DNA of 64,000 nt from Erythroxylum novogranatense (taxonomy: Eukaryota > Streptophyta > Magnoliopsida > Malpighiales > Erythroxylaceae), in the NCBI GenBank assembly GCA_029891385.1, contig CM057230.1:19543372-19607371 (forward strand). Direction: 5' to 3'. Position 1 is the first letter of the stretch; each line of letters opens with the position of its first letter. A model generated the notes under the pieces. It was not told the origin of the DNA. It did not search any database and saw nothing but the letters and a program-made list of their open reading frames with translations. The position numbers were made by a program, and so were the translations under genes. Below, piece after piece: positions 12,663-24,110 of the stretch.

Positions 12663-13336
12663 AGCACTTTCGATTTCTTTTAGATTCTGTGGTAATGGCA
12701 CCGATATTACGCCTAGGATTGTGATGAAGTGAGAAGGCAATTTCTCTTGATTTTGTGCAGCGGCCAGTTGACTAATTTGCTCCCTCAGCTCTTGAAGATT
12801 TTTACTAGTACGAGCCTAGAATTATCTTTGAATCGACTGGCCGAACCAAACTTTGTAATCGTGTATTGGTCGTCAATTGGGCCGTAGTCAACTGTGACAT
12901 GAGATCCTCCAAGGTGGAAATTCGGTCGCCGTAATTAGGCCTTGGATATTATTCTTTATTCTTCTGCTGCTGGTGAGGTTGATCTTCTTGACTATTCGAC
13001 CTTCTTGCCCATTCCATATCTCGATTGGGATGATCCCTCCATCTGGGTTGTAAGTATTGAATAGGGATCATATTTCCTTTGAGGCTGATAATTATCATTG
13101 AGCGCCTTAACTTCAGCTTCCACAGTATCATCTTGTAGAGTTGGACAAGCATCAGTAAAATGACCCTGAAATCCACAAATGTGACAAATAAGGACTTATG
13201 GTCCCTTGGTTACAACATTTGCATTGACATTATTGGCATTGGAAGAATTAATAACTTGTCTTTCCAACAATTCAGCAATCTTGTCAAGTCTACTTTCGAG
13301 TTTAGAATTACTTACCTCATGGACACCTCGAGTGTG
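12663..13336 (-). pseudogene. Athila-type gag, C-terminal part with zinc knuckle
   Basis: Minus-strand translation yields TRGVHEVSNS and LDKIAELLERQ near 13330-13240. A canonical CCHC knuckle CHICGFQGHFTDACP follows at about 13185-13140. Next come an YDPYS block and PRWRDHPNRDMEW (near 13060-13010), matching the NPGWRDHPNF block after the knuckle of Athila gags. A QISQLAAAQNQEKLPSH-like segment lies near 12800-12740. Several frames are needed, so it is decayed. It should continue from the gag N-terminus at 18355-19137, but the Tekay LTR at 13339-18354 separates them and part of gag is missing at the junction. Confidence 0.8.
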
Positions 13337-14799
13337 TGTGTAGCGCCCCCTTACCATAGGGTACCCACCGGGACGCCCGTAGGTCATTCCGATATGTATC
13401 CTACGATGAGGGTGCACTACGAGCGATCATTTCTATAAACCACATGGCGTCAATATAATTTAAACTGCAATATCAAAATCACTAAATTTTTAAAACCAAA
13501 AGATTTTCATTTCATTTCTTAAAGATCCAACTTTACAAGTCTAGCAGTTTCCATAAACTATACAGATATTTCCAAAAGAAGCTGATACAAAAACCTAGAC
13601 TAGGTCATCCTCAAAATCAACCCTAGCTGACCGACCTGTGAGCCATGCTTCTCAAGTCAACGCGCTCACACAGCGAAAAAGTCGAACCCTGGAGCTAGGA
13701 GCCTACAATCATTGACCTGAAAAATAATTGAAATGTTGGGTGAGTTTGCGAACTCAGTGAGAAACCATCATCGATGGTCCACCCAACTCATGCATATACA
13801 TGCAATTCACATAATATCTCATAGTATTACACACTAACATATTCAGGAATATTGCATGCATCATTACTTTCACACAGTAAGGCATTTCGCCTTTCACACA
13901 TTTCTCAAATTATTATTCATATACGATGCACATGTGACACTTGTCATTTTATTACGTTGTTGAGACCGTGCGCCTGAGCTCATTTACATTGAGACAGTGG
14001 CTCTGAAATAACATTGGGCTTGAAGCCCTGATACGTTGAGCATAAAGCTCTGAAAATCGTTGGGCTCGAGGCCCTGTGCGTTGAGCTTAAAGCTCTGAAA
14101 ATACGGTGGCTGCACCGGTCACAACTGTCATTATCTGGTCATGCATAATGGCATGAATGCACATGTTCAATTACAGTCATTGTGTCACAACCTAACACAT
14201 TATCCAAATTTTCCTGTATCAAACCAATTTAATTTCAATTATGCACAATTTACACTTTTATATCACATTCCAAATATTTCAGACACCTGTGGTCCGAAAT
14301 CAATCAAAACAATCACACATAATCCTTCCTTAACTCCACATGGCATAGGTGCATCAAATGTAACATATAAAGGTTGAGAAACCAACTAGGTTACTCACCT
14401 CAGAACTTCCGAGCTACTGCCGGGAAGTCTCGCCTATGTCGGACGATCGACGCTCCACTTGAGCCTCTATAACAATCAGAATAAAATAACATTATCAACT
14501 GCACAATTTCTGATTTTCAATAATGCATATGTAGTGAATAAATTATGTACTATACATGTTATGACATTCCCGATCCTAATTCCTGAATCTTCCAATTTGA
14601 TCTTTATCACTCAAATTCATAGCAATTCCTAATACCATAATTCAATTGACTAGATTCCGAACTCTTAAAGCTAAATTCCAAGACATTAAAATTATCCTTG
14701 AATCAAAATCAAATTCACTATTCAATCACCATCCGTGATAGGATTGAATTTTCTTATAATTTCCTATACATTTACATGTGATTTCAATCCTATTTTTTA

Positions 14800-16937
14800 T
14801 GATAAAATGCTTAATTTGTGTTCAATTTGAGTTGCCTGCTAGGTTGAATTTATTGATATATTTTTTAGCCAAAAAGACAAAATTTTCTAAAATTAAATTA
14901 GAGCACAAATGTTTATCTTAAAAAAATCCCACGCACTGACATTCATTTAACGTTGCTAGGCGTTTTTGAGAAAACGCACACGCACATCATAATATAGCAT
15001 GAGAGGAGGGTTTGTTTTTAATTAGAGTGCTTTTTAATTTGTATACAGGGAATGTGTTTTAATTAGCGCACAAGGCAGGGGAAACCAGCGTTTAAGGTAG
15101 GCAACACGCAAGAGGGACCCAGTAGTAAGCAAATTAAAACAAGAAACCAACAGCGAAGAGCCAAGAGGATTTAAACGAAGGTGACCTTTAATTGTCTTAT
15201 CAAGGAATAGTGGACGCCGGCTGGAGTAACAAGGCAATGAATTAAAGGAGTTGTTAAAATCAATTAAAGGAGCAAATAGTAAGGAGGCTAACACGTGGAG
15301 ACAACAAGCCACAGGGACATCGCATCAGGCGTGGAGCAGCAACACAACGAAATTGACAGAAATTGAAAGCAAAAAAATCATGAATTATTCATGCAATACA
15401 AGCAAGATCAAATGGGCTAGGGGGCACGTACTGACGCAGCTGGAGGCAAGCAAGGCGTGAAATAAAAATAGGAAACAGCAGGCGTTTGGATAAGCAGAAT
15501 CAACGTGATTAAATGGTCCAACAACGTGGAGTTAGCTACTTGTTTTTAATTGAGCCAGTAGCTAAAAGGCCAAAATGACGCAGTGATAAAGAACTAAAGA
15601 AGCAATACATAGGAGGAGAGCCAATTAAATCAAGACAGCAATTCACGCCACAGTATAGACCCAGCAGAGAGGCGTCATTTGAGGAGAGTTTACGGACAGA
15701 GGGCCATCGCACAGAGCAGCAAATAAATAATCTTATCAAGGGACCCAGCAGAAATTAAGTGGAAAAACGCCTGTGACCAAGATTAAGGGAAGCTACAGGA
15801 CGCACAAGCAATCAACAAGAGAACAAACTACAGGTGCGGCGTGAGAGCATGAGAAGCAAATTAAATAGATAGAGGACAAGCAATAAAATCAACAACAACG
15901 GCGGGAGGCGGCGTTAGGATTAAAACACAGGAGAGATGTGCAGCGTAATTGGAGGAAAAATTATTTCACAGTGAAGACGCATAGGATAAATAGAAGAGAA
16001 TATAAATAATCAGCTACATAGACAGTAGAAAAAAAGCTGGCGCAGTGCGTGAGAGAGGAATCAAATTCTGGAGGCTACCGCAAATAGAAAAGAAGAGAGT
16101 AATGCCGACGACAGTTCCAACTCTAGTGATAGTTAGAATAGATAGGGAAATCATGATGTTGGGTAACTAAATTTTATTTCTTGGTTTACGGAATCTTAAT
16201 TATTGAACTTTGCTTGTTGTGAGACGTTTGTTATTTATCCGATTTATTAGTCAAGTATCAATTATTTTTCTGATTTATTATTTGATTGTTTAAATTGACA
16301 GCTAGGTGTGCAACTAGTTTGTGTTTTTATTCAATCAATTGCTAGATTAAAAAGGTTGACGTTCAATTCTTTTAATCAAAAGTAGCGACTAGGATTTTTG
16401 TCTACTACGTTAGGGACATAATTCTAGAAAAAAATAATTGTCTAGGCTAAATATACATCGTATGTATGTTGTCTAGTTCGTCGATTTTCTTGATTCGTAA
16501 AGCTATTAATTAATTAAATTTGAGATCGTATCCAGGTTATTAATTAATAAGGGTTAATTCAAATACATGTTTTGGTTAACTAAACATAAGAGAAAATAGG
16601 TAAAGAAATTTACCACGACGAATGCTGAACTAATAAATTGGTTATTTTTCGTGTCGATGATCAACGCAAGTTCAATAACGGAGGAGACCGAAAACTAAGA
16701 TTTATTTCCATTGATTGTTAAATTCTCATTATTTTGTTTCTAGTTATTTTTTTTATTTCAATTTCTATTTAAATTCTGTTTAATTCAAAAATTTTAAAAC
16801 CCCCTTTTTCGTAACCACCGGTTATTTTCATTTCCTAAACTTTACACGCACTCTCTGTGGGATCTACCTGGACTCACCACTCTACAGTAGTAGTCTAGTT
16901 ATTTTAATTTTGGCTAGCGATACGACGCGCGGTCAAT
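14800..16937 (+). repeat. Athila-type LTR nested in the Tekay LTR
   Basis: The right end carries the Athila/Tat LTR tail on the plus strand: ACCCCCTTTTTCGTAACC, then CTCTGTGGGATCTACC, GGACTCACCACTCTAC and a final CGCGGTCA. This aligns in order with the minus-strand LTR end next to the PBS at 19141-19160. The segment separates two halves of the Tekay LTR. A purine-rich domain occupies about 15030-16100. No internal domain follows, so it behaves as a solo LTR. The left boundary is uncertain by about 25 bases and no clear target duplication was found. Confidence 0.6.
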
Positions 16938-17094
16938 CTGATTTCGAGAATCACCGAATTAAACTCCGAACTTCTATTTTTATAAATTCACAATTCTTAA
17001 TTCTCTAAATTCCAATCAATCTCTAACCAACTCATTAGAATTTTAACCTCAAAATTCCTCATTTAAATCAACTCACAATAATCTTCGGAAATTG

Positions 17095-17385
17095 GCTCCC
17101 TCGTCGCGGCGCAAGGTCGCTCGCCGCGGCAAGACTTCTCACGTACGTCATGACGCAAACCATTTCTCTCGTCGCGGCATATCCTCTGACGCTCGTCGCG
17201 ATGTAACCTTTGACGCTCATCGAGACGTGTGAAAGACGGACGCTCGTCGCGACGTGCATCTCCGCTCGTCACGACGTGCGGCTGAAATCAGCTCGTCGCG
17301 ACGTGGAATTAAGCGTTCGTCGCGACGTGCATGAAGGGAAAGGCTCGCCGTGGCGTGTTCATCACACGTCGTGACGTGCGAACCT
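17095..17385. repeat. CGTCGCGACG palindrome array
   Basis: Many copies of CTCGTCGCGACGTG and variants (CGTCACGACG, CGTCATGACG, CGCCGCGGC) recur at irregular spacing inside the Tekay LTR. The core is self-complementary and CpG-dense. Variants differ mainly by C-to-T or G-to-A, as expected from deamination of methylated CpG. Confidence 0.85.
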
Positions 17386-18354
17386 AGAAATGCATCAGAA
17401 ACCCAGAAATTCTCAGATCTTCTGGTTTAATTTCATTCACTTCAGTCTAAAACACTCCCAATCAACTTAATACACTACACGCAACTCATTTGTAACCTCA
17501 AATCCATCAAATAACCATTATTCATCAATTACCCAAATCAAAATCAACATTTTTCTCAAAACCTATATCATCCGAAAACTGATAAATTCTTAAACAATTA
17601 ATAACTTAATTCAATGCTCAAATCAAACAACTTAAAACATAAAGAAATAGAAACTTACTTGATTCAAGCTTTCAATCCTTCGAAATCGCTCAAAATACTC
17701 AAATTCTCAACTCAATCAACACCCACGGTTTCACCCATTTTCCACCAAAAGCCATCCTCTCAAATCCAAGACTTAAGCTAGGTTGAAGATGATGATTGGA
17801 GCAAATTAGGAGAAGAAAATGGAAACGAAAAGCAAGGATGATGATCCACGATGGAGAAGAGAAGAAGAAAGTCTAAATTTGTCTTTCAAAGCAAAAAGGG
17901 AAATCGTAGAAAGCAAAATTCAAAGATTAAGGTTTTTATACTAGAAATTTTAAAGCTAAGGACATGTTTGGCAACTCTTATGCCACATGCCCAATTCTTA
18001 GAGTCTAGAAAATCCGATTCTTATTCTAAATTTCTCCCAATTTCGCAAAGCCTATGAATCATAAATCCTAAAATCAAAATTCTAATTTCCTCATGCCAAA
18101 TACCAATCAATCTCGAAACCGGAATTCAATTTATCAGTCACTAACCATTTTTTCGGTCCGGACCCGTATCTCTAAAAATTCCAAAAAAAATCCTATAAAT
18201 CCTCAAAAATATAAAACACATATTCCTCTACTCCAATTTCAATTTTCAAACCTTTAAATCCGATTCTCACTCTAATTCTATGATCAAAACCTAATCCGCA
18301 TAATAATCACCCAATTTTCCAATTTACACAATTAAACCGGGAATATGTTATACA

Positions 18355-19137
18355 TGTACGTACATACATATGCTCTGTAATTCCATGCTGAGGACAACTT
18401 GCGCAAAGCCTCTTGAATCTCTCGTAATATTCATACATGTTTTCTATATCTATTTGTCTAATGCCACAAATTTCTCTGCGCAAACTAGCGGCTCTGGATG
18501 CTGGGAAGTATTTTTCTAAAAATAACCTCGCCATATCAGGCCATGTATCCACTGTCCCAGGCGGAAGATAGTACAACCAGTCTCTAGCTGCGCCCTCTAG
18601 AGAAAAAAGGAAAGCACGCAGCTTCAACTGATCCTCAGTTATGCCTCTCGGTTTGAATCCAGAACATACCACATGAAAGTTCTTGAGATGTCTGTTCGGG
18701 TCGTCAGAAGGTAACCCATGAAATTTCGACAAGGCTTGAATCAACCAAACCTTCAACTCGAACCCATCATCTACAGCCTGATACTGTATACATAGAAGTT
18801 GATCCTCTACTGGTGGTGCAAGCATATCCTTCAGAGTCGCAGGAGCTCGATTTTTGGCTGGCTGCGCATGTGGAATAGGTTGCTGATCTGCCATCGTTGC
18901 TTCTTCAAGATCTTCCAATAACTCGGTCTCAAAGGTAGGCAAATTTTCAGTTTGGTTAGGCAAGACTTGGGCAGAAGTAGAAGCTTGTCTCTTACGCAAT
19001 TTAGTAGCATTCCTGAGTTGTTTTGCGGTCTTCTCTATCTCCGGATCGAACAATAAATCACTTGCAGAAACACAATGCCGCATGCAAACAACTAAAGAAA
19101 AATTGATTAGCAACACAAATAAACAAAACTTAAACAC
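18355..19137 (-). pseudogene. Athila-type gag, N-terminal part
   Basis: The open frame from 19137 encodes 276 codons; the last 16 or so derive from the adjoining LTR. Gag landmarks in order: a hydrophobic start, an acidic linker, LPSDDPNRHLKNF, KLRAFLFSLEGAARDWLYYL, LFLEKYFPASRAASLRREI, and YEYYERFKRLCASCPQHG near residues 235-252. These match the retrotransposon gag domain of Athila elements, the capsid protein that packages element RNA. The frame starts right after the tRNA-Asp-type PBS (19141-19160). It is cut by the Tekay LTR just after ITE, and the usual following block of roughly 60 residues is absent on the far side. Confidence 0.85.
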
Positions 19138-19140
19138 TGG

Positions 19141-19160
19141 TCCCCGGCAACGACGCCAAA
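19141..19160 (-). other. Primer binding site (tRNA-Asp type)
   Basis: The minus strand reads TTTGGCGTCGTTGCCGGGGA. It is one base from TGGCGCCGTTGCCGGGGA, complementary to the 3' end of tRNA-Asp, the primer typical of Athila/Tat elements. It sits 6 bases inside the LTR end at 19167. Confidence 0.85.
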
Positions 19161-19166
19161 ATTTGA

Positions 19167-21846
19167 TGACGTGTCAAACCAACAAAAATAAATTCCTACT
19201 CTAGAACACTTAAGCGAGTAAAGTGGTGAATAAGGTCGAACCACAGAGACCAATGTAGTAATTGTTTATTTGTGTGAAATCAAAAATAAAAATAAACAGA
19301 TGAAAATAATTGATTTGGGAATGATTGATTTTAGAACACGAAATTAGAGCACGAAATCACGTCGAAGGAAATTAAAAATAAAGATTGAAAGCAATCTAAA
19401 GAAAAGCCTAGCCAAGGTACTCTCCTGTTTGATACCGTAATTCAATCATAGACTCAAAAATATGAATTTCGTTCATTCTTATGGACAAAGTTATAGCAAA
19501 TAGTGAACATCACGTATCAACCAATCCATTCGTAATTATTCGATAACCCCGAGTAAAGCTCCGCAGATTATTACCCTAACCAATTAGACTATTCCCGAGT
19601 AAAGCTCCGCATAATATAATCTATGGCAGCGATGGGCTCTAATGGACCTTTGTCTAAGCCAACAGAATCGAAAAAGTTGCAATCTATTTAGACCAAATTA
19701 TTTAATCTCATTAATCTCTTAATTGAAATTAATTCGCCACTCGATAGACAGCAATCACTGATTAACTAATCTATTCGGAAATTTATCATCAAGTCCATCA
19801 ATTAATAGGCCTCATTAATTAACAAACTCAACAATAATAAATCAATTAAGCGCAAAGATTAAATAAACATAAGAGGTAAATGAAAACAATTAAACCATAG
19901 GAGTCTCACGAACTACATGCATCAAACGTAAAGTACCTTGTCTAAATTTAAAAGATTAGCCACACATAGTACTAGTCTCTATCTATTATAGCTGAAATTG
20001 ACAAATTAAAATTGGAGTTTCAACCTTCTTCACGAACCAGCTTCAGCTCCTGAAATGCACTTCAACAGTTTCCACGCCTGCTGCTCTCGCCTTCAATCAC
20101 ACAACCAGTTGCTACCGCAATCCCTAGAGCTCCTATCGTCGTCACTGTCCTTTTATGATAAAGGATAATAATCTCTAGCTTCCTCTCTTTCAAGTTGCCG
20201 CAATCTACTTACTTCTCTCCCAACGCTGCACTGTTCACTCTCCTCACTATTTGATGATGTGACAATTAAAGGTCACTCCACTTAAAACCCTTCTCCTCTT
20301 CTACTTGTGCTCCAGTTGCGATAAACGCAGCTACTGTCTGCATTTCACTTGATTCCACGTTGCCCTCCTAATTTTTGTCCACGTTTTCGTTGCCCTCACT
20401 ATAATGTTGCGCTGTCCCTCCTCTTTACTGTAGCTAATTGATGGGACAATTAAGATGCAACTCAATTAAATCCCTCCTTGTAGTTCACACAACGCATGCC
20501 TCTGGTTCTTCTTCTCCAGCAATAGCAGCTACTCTCATCTTCATGTAATCTTCAACGCCAACAACTAGCTAACACACACGACAAGACCAGCTCTTCTTTT
20601 ATTTTGTTACTTCACGCCAGCCCCACGCTACCTGCTCTTTTTTTTTTCCTAAGCTACTGACACAACACACCAGCTGCCACTAAAACGTTAACTCCCCACT
20701 GCCAACTCCTTCTATTTTGTTGTTTCTTCTTTTTGCGACAGTTGTTCCTTTGACTCATTCATGTGACCCTTCTACCTACACCCATGCCTCCACTTGCTTC
20801 ATTTTCTGCTTTTTCCTTCAAGATCACACACAAACGCAACAACTCCTCCTCTTCACGTTATTTTCCTCTTTTTCCAGCCAAACAACTAGGCCACTTCCCT
20901 TTGTTCCCTTCTATCTATACTGATGTGACAAATAAATTCTTTGGATAAAACCCGTTCAACTTGCAAGCTTCTTTGTTATTAATTGGCCACACACCTCATA
21001 ATAGGACCCAAGCCACACAACCACGCAGCCTCCACTTGCCCACCTGCATGTTTTCTTCTTCTTTATCCAACATGTAGCACCTCCAGCCTATCTTCTATTG
21101 CTTGAATTGACAACCTATTTTGCTCTAGTTGTTGGATCCAAACCAGTCCACGCCAATCACTTCTCTTCAATTTTTCTAGACCAAGTTGCCTCTCTCTTTT
21201 GCTGTCTCAACGTCGTCGTTTCCTAGCTGTCCAACTTGCATTTTGGACTGTTGTTTTATTATGTGTGCTTCTTCTTTGGCTTTGTGGATCACTCTTCTTA
21301 ATATTTTGAACTTTAATTTCTTCAAATAACCATAGATTAATCCCTCCTTTGCTGCCTCAAAACAACGCCACTTGCTGTTGATGATTTTTGACAATTTAAA
21401 AATGCTCCTTTAATTGTTGACGCCGCCGAACCCCTTGCTCCCCACTATTGCGTGATTTTCTCATTAATTCCCCCCAAGTCTCCTTTTTGTCCACATTGCC
21501 CTCTTTAAAACCCTCCTAAGATCATGTCTCTCTTGTGCTACGTTTTGGAGTTCCATGTGCTGCCACGTTGTTTTCCTCATGCTTGTGGACTTATTTACGT
21601 CAGTTTTCACAAATTTATTGCTCTCAAATGACAGCTCCAAAAATTCTGAAACTTGATGGAAACATTCTTCAATGAGCCAAGATTATGTCTGCCAAATCTT
21701 AGAATTTTCTAATAAACCAATCCTGAGATACAAATTTCCAAAGATCCACAGGTCAAATCTGCCAGAAATTGAAAAGCAGTGTTAATTTCAACCTATTAAG
21801 GACTTGTCGTATTTTATATGTCTAAAGCTCTAATAATTATAAAACA
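19167..21846 (-). repeat. 5' LTR of Athila element
   Basis: On the minus strand the LTR ends TTTGACACGTCA at 19167, preceded by CTCTGTGGTTCGACC and TTCACCACTTTACTC. These blocks are also found in the plus-strand LTR at 14800-16937. The segment 20040-21120 is strongly pyrimidine-rich on the plus strand. A motif of the form GACAATTAAAGG recurs in diverged form near 20270, 20450, 20930 and 21390, suggesting old internal tandem repeats. The high-coordinate boundary is inferred from a TGTTTTATAATT start on the minus strand and could be off by tens of bases. Confidence 0.65.
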
Positions 21847-21860
21847 TGATGAAAAAGGCT

Positions 21861-21909
21861 ATAGACATTCATAAAACACATGCAAGACATATAGACATTC
21901 ATAAAACAC
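21861..21909. repeat. 30-bp tandem duplication at the Athila/copia junction
   Basis: ATAGACATTCATAAAACAC occurs at 21861-21879 and again at 21891-21909. Copia RT similarity stops about here, so the repeat marks the junction and may be repair-derived. Confidence 0.7.
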
Positions 21910-23036
21910 CTTGGTGATTGCTTCCATCCGTACAATGATTTATTCAATTTACAAACTCAATTTTCTTTACCAGCAACTTTGTATCCATCTGGCTGAGACA
22001 TATAGATTTTCTCCTCCAAATCACCGTGTAGGAACGCGGTTTTTACATCAAGTTGAGCTAGCTCCAAATTCAATTGCGCTACCAAGGCCAATAAAATTCT
22101 AATGGAAGAATGTTTAACAACCAGAGAAAATACCTCATTATAATCAATTCCTTCTTTCTAAGCGTAGCCTTTAGCCACCAACCTTTCCTTGTAGTGAATA
22201 TCATCTTTGTTAGGAAATCCTTCTTTCTTTGCAAATATACATTTGCATCCAATTGCCTTCTTTCCTTTCGGTAGTTGTGTCAGCTTCCATGTCTTGTTCT
22301 TCTCAAGAGATTGCATTTCCTCTTCCATTGCACCTGTCCATTTGCCACTTTCTGAACTTCGCATTGCTTCTAGGAAAGTAGACGGAACATCATCAACAAC
22401 TGGAAGTGCGTAAGCTACCATGTTAGTAAAACGAGCATGTTTTTGAATCTCTCGTATCGTCCTTCTAACGGCAATTGACTCTGATTGCTGCGGAGGTTCT
22501 TGGGTCGGAACCTCTTCCTCATCTGACTCTTCTTCTGCCATAGGAGAGTCACTAGTAGTGCTTTTTGCTGGGATCATCACTGTTTGTTCAAACTCCACCT
22601 GCTTCGGTATACACTCCACCTGCTGCGAAGTACCATTAGCCCCTTCTGGAATTACCTTATTTAACATGGCAGATTCATCAAATGTAACATCCCTGCTGAC
22701 AATTGTCTTCTTTGACTCTAGACACCATAAACGGTATCCTTTAACTTCAGAATTAAAGCCCATAAATAGAGCCTTCTTTGCTCTTGGGTCTAACTTTGAT
22801 TCATTCACATGATAATATGCAGTAGAACCCAAAATATGCAAAGAATCATAATCTGTTACAGGTTTTCCAGACCATACCTCTAATGGAGTCTTGCCACCAA
22901 TCACAAAAGATGGCAAACAATTAATGAGATGTTGAGCGTATGTCACTGCCTCAGCCCAAAACTTTTTGGCGAACCCAGCATTAGACAACATATAACGAAC
23001 TTTCTCCACTAGTGTCTTGTTCATATGCTCTGACAC
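21910..23036 (-). pseudogene. Copia (Tork-like) integrase C-terminus and RT N-terminus
   Basis: The open frame at 22158-23036 begins in integrase (MNKTLVEKVRYMLSNAG, FWAEAVTYAQHLINCLPS). It passes through GKTPLEVWSGKPVTDYDSL, LFMGFNSEVKGYRLWC and an acidic linker, and enters RT at WTGAMEEEMQSLEKNKTW and KERLVAKGYA. A stop follows. The next frame to about 21910 continues RT with GIDYNEVFSLVVKHSSIR, QLDVKTAFLHGDLEE and CKLNKSLYG. RT then ends at the junction repeat, before the YVDD block. This order (integrase before RT) is diagnostic for Ty1/copia. Confidence 0.9.
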
Positions 23037-23470
23037 CCCATTCTGTTGTGGTATTTTTCTAAATGTAAAGTGGCGAACTATACCAGACTCTTGACATACC
23101 TTTAGGAAAGGATCAGTCTTGTATTCTCCACATTGTCTGTTCAGAGAACTTTGATCTTTCTTCTTGTCTGGTTTTCAACTTGAGCTTTTCACTTGAGAAA
23201 AACTCCTAGCACAACATCTTTATTCTTCATAGAAAACACCCATACTCTTCTAGAAAAATCATCAACAAAAGTGACAAAATAATGCCTACCTCCAAGAGAT
23301 GGAGTCTTAGCAGGTCCCCACATATCTGAGTGTACATAATCCAGAATTCCCTTCGTATTATGAATAGCAATGCCAAATTTCACTCTTCGTTGTTTTCCCA
23401 GAATACAATGCTCACAAAATTCCAATTTGCAAGTTTTCGTACCTTTTAATAATCCTTGCTTGGCAAGAAT
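23037..23470 (-). pseudogene. Copia integrase, catalytic core
   Basis: In 23189-23425 the translation reads CEHCILGKQRRVKF, then LDYVHSDMWGPAKTPSLGG and YFVTFVDDFSRRVWVF. These carry the HHCC C-terminal cysteines and the first two catalytic Asp residues of DDE integrase. Downstream (about 23060-23180) the frame shifts and only fragments of the Glu-bearing segment remain. Confidence 0.85.
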
Positions 23471-24110
23471 TCACAAGAATTTTTCACCAGCATGTCCCAA
23501 ACGCATATGCCACAACTTTGTAGCCTCTGCATCCTTCTTGCTACTAGAAGTTACTACTACTACTGTCCCAACAACTGTACTTCCTTGATAGTAATACAAA
23601 TTATTTTTTCTTATGCCTTGCAACATCACAAGTGCTCCCGAAGTTGCCTTAAGAATTCCATCTCGCATCATCACAACTAGGCCTTTTGATTCTAAGATCC
23701 CCAAAGAGATGAGATTCTTTTTCAATTTCGGCACATTCCGCACATCCCTCAAAATTCTAGTGGATCCATCATGATTCTTCAGCTTGATTGAACCTATCCC
23801 AGCAGTTTTCCATGGATTGTCATTATCCATTTAAACAACTCCACCATCAATTTCTTCAAAATCAAAGAACCACTCCCGGATGGGAGACATATGATAGGTG
23901 CAACCTGAATCCAGAATCCACTCGTCTGAATGGAATGTTGAAGGTAATACCACCAAAGAGACATCTGACTCTGCATCACTTTTACATTTTGCAACATTTG
24001 CATCTTGCGGAGCCTTCCCTTTCTTCTTCAACTTTGGACAGTCTTTCTTCCAATGCCCTTTATCATGACAGAAAGCACACTCATCTTTGGTAACTCTGTT
24101 TTTCGATTTG
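23471..24110 (-). pseudogene. Copia protease, GAG-pre-integrase and zinc knuckle
   Basis: A CCHC knuckle CAFCHDKGHWKKDC lies near 24090-24045. Protease starts WILDSGCTYHMSP near 23920-23880 with catalytic DSG. The GAG-pre-integrase block reads LWHMRLGHAGEKFL near 23515-23475, with NVPKLKKNLISLGILE upstream. One shift at about 23830 separates the knuckle/protease-start frame from the rest. Domain order gag, PR, INT, RT fits copia. Confidence 0.9.

Larger units (their letters stand above)
13339..18354 (-). repeat. Tekay LTR inserted in Athila gag, itself interrupted
   Basis: The low end TGTAGCGCCCCC resembles the reverse complement of GGTGCTACA, the end of the solo LTR at 34348-36982. The high end reads TGTATAACATATTCCCGG on the minus strand, a degenerate TGTAACATCCCGG start. 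Landmarks are in the Tekay order: GC island 17385-17095, donor-like motif 14398-14380, short hairpins 14095-14016, paired hairpins 13778-13742. Removing the inserted Athila-type LTR leaves about 2.9 kb. Flanking 5-mers (GTGTG, TGTAC) do not match. Confidence 0.75.
9548..21860 (-). mobile_element. Athila element, 3' half lost, containing nested LTRs
   Basis: Minus-strand order is 5' LTR, tRNA-Asp PBS, gag, zinc knuckle, protease, RT. It is truncated in RT by insertion of the candidate LARD at 9547. Nested inside are the chromovirus LTR 11214-12662 and the Tekay LTR 13339-18354 with its own nested Athila-type LTR. The element itself appears to have landed in, or been joined to, the RT of a copia element at about 21910. 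Confidence 0.8.

Noticed and set aside
17095..17385. CRISPR-like array
   Set aside because: Units vary, spacing is irregular, the genome is plant and no cas-like genes are present; better explained as a CpG palindrome array in an LTR.
19141..19160. tRNA gene remnant
   Set aside because: Only the 18-base complement of a tRNA-Asp 3' end is present, in the PBS position; no cloverleaf.
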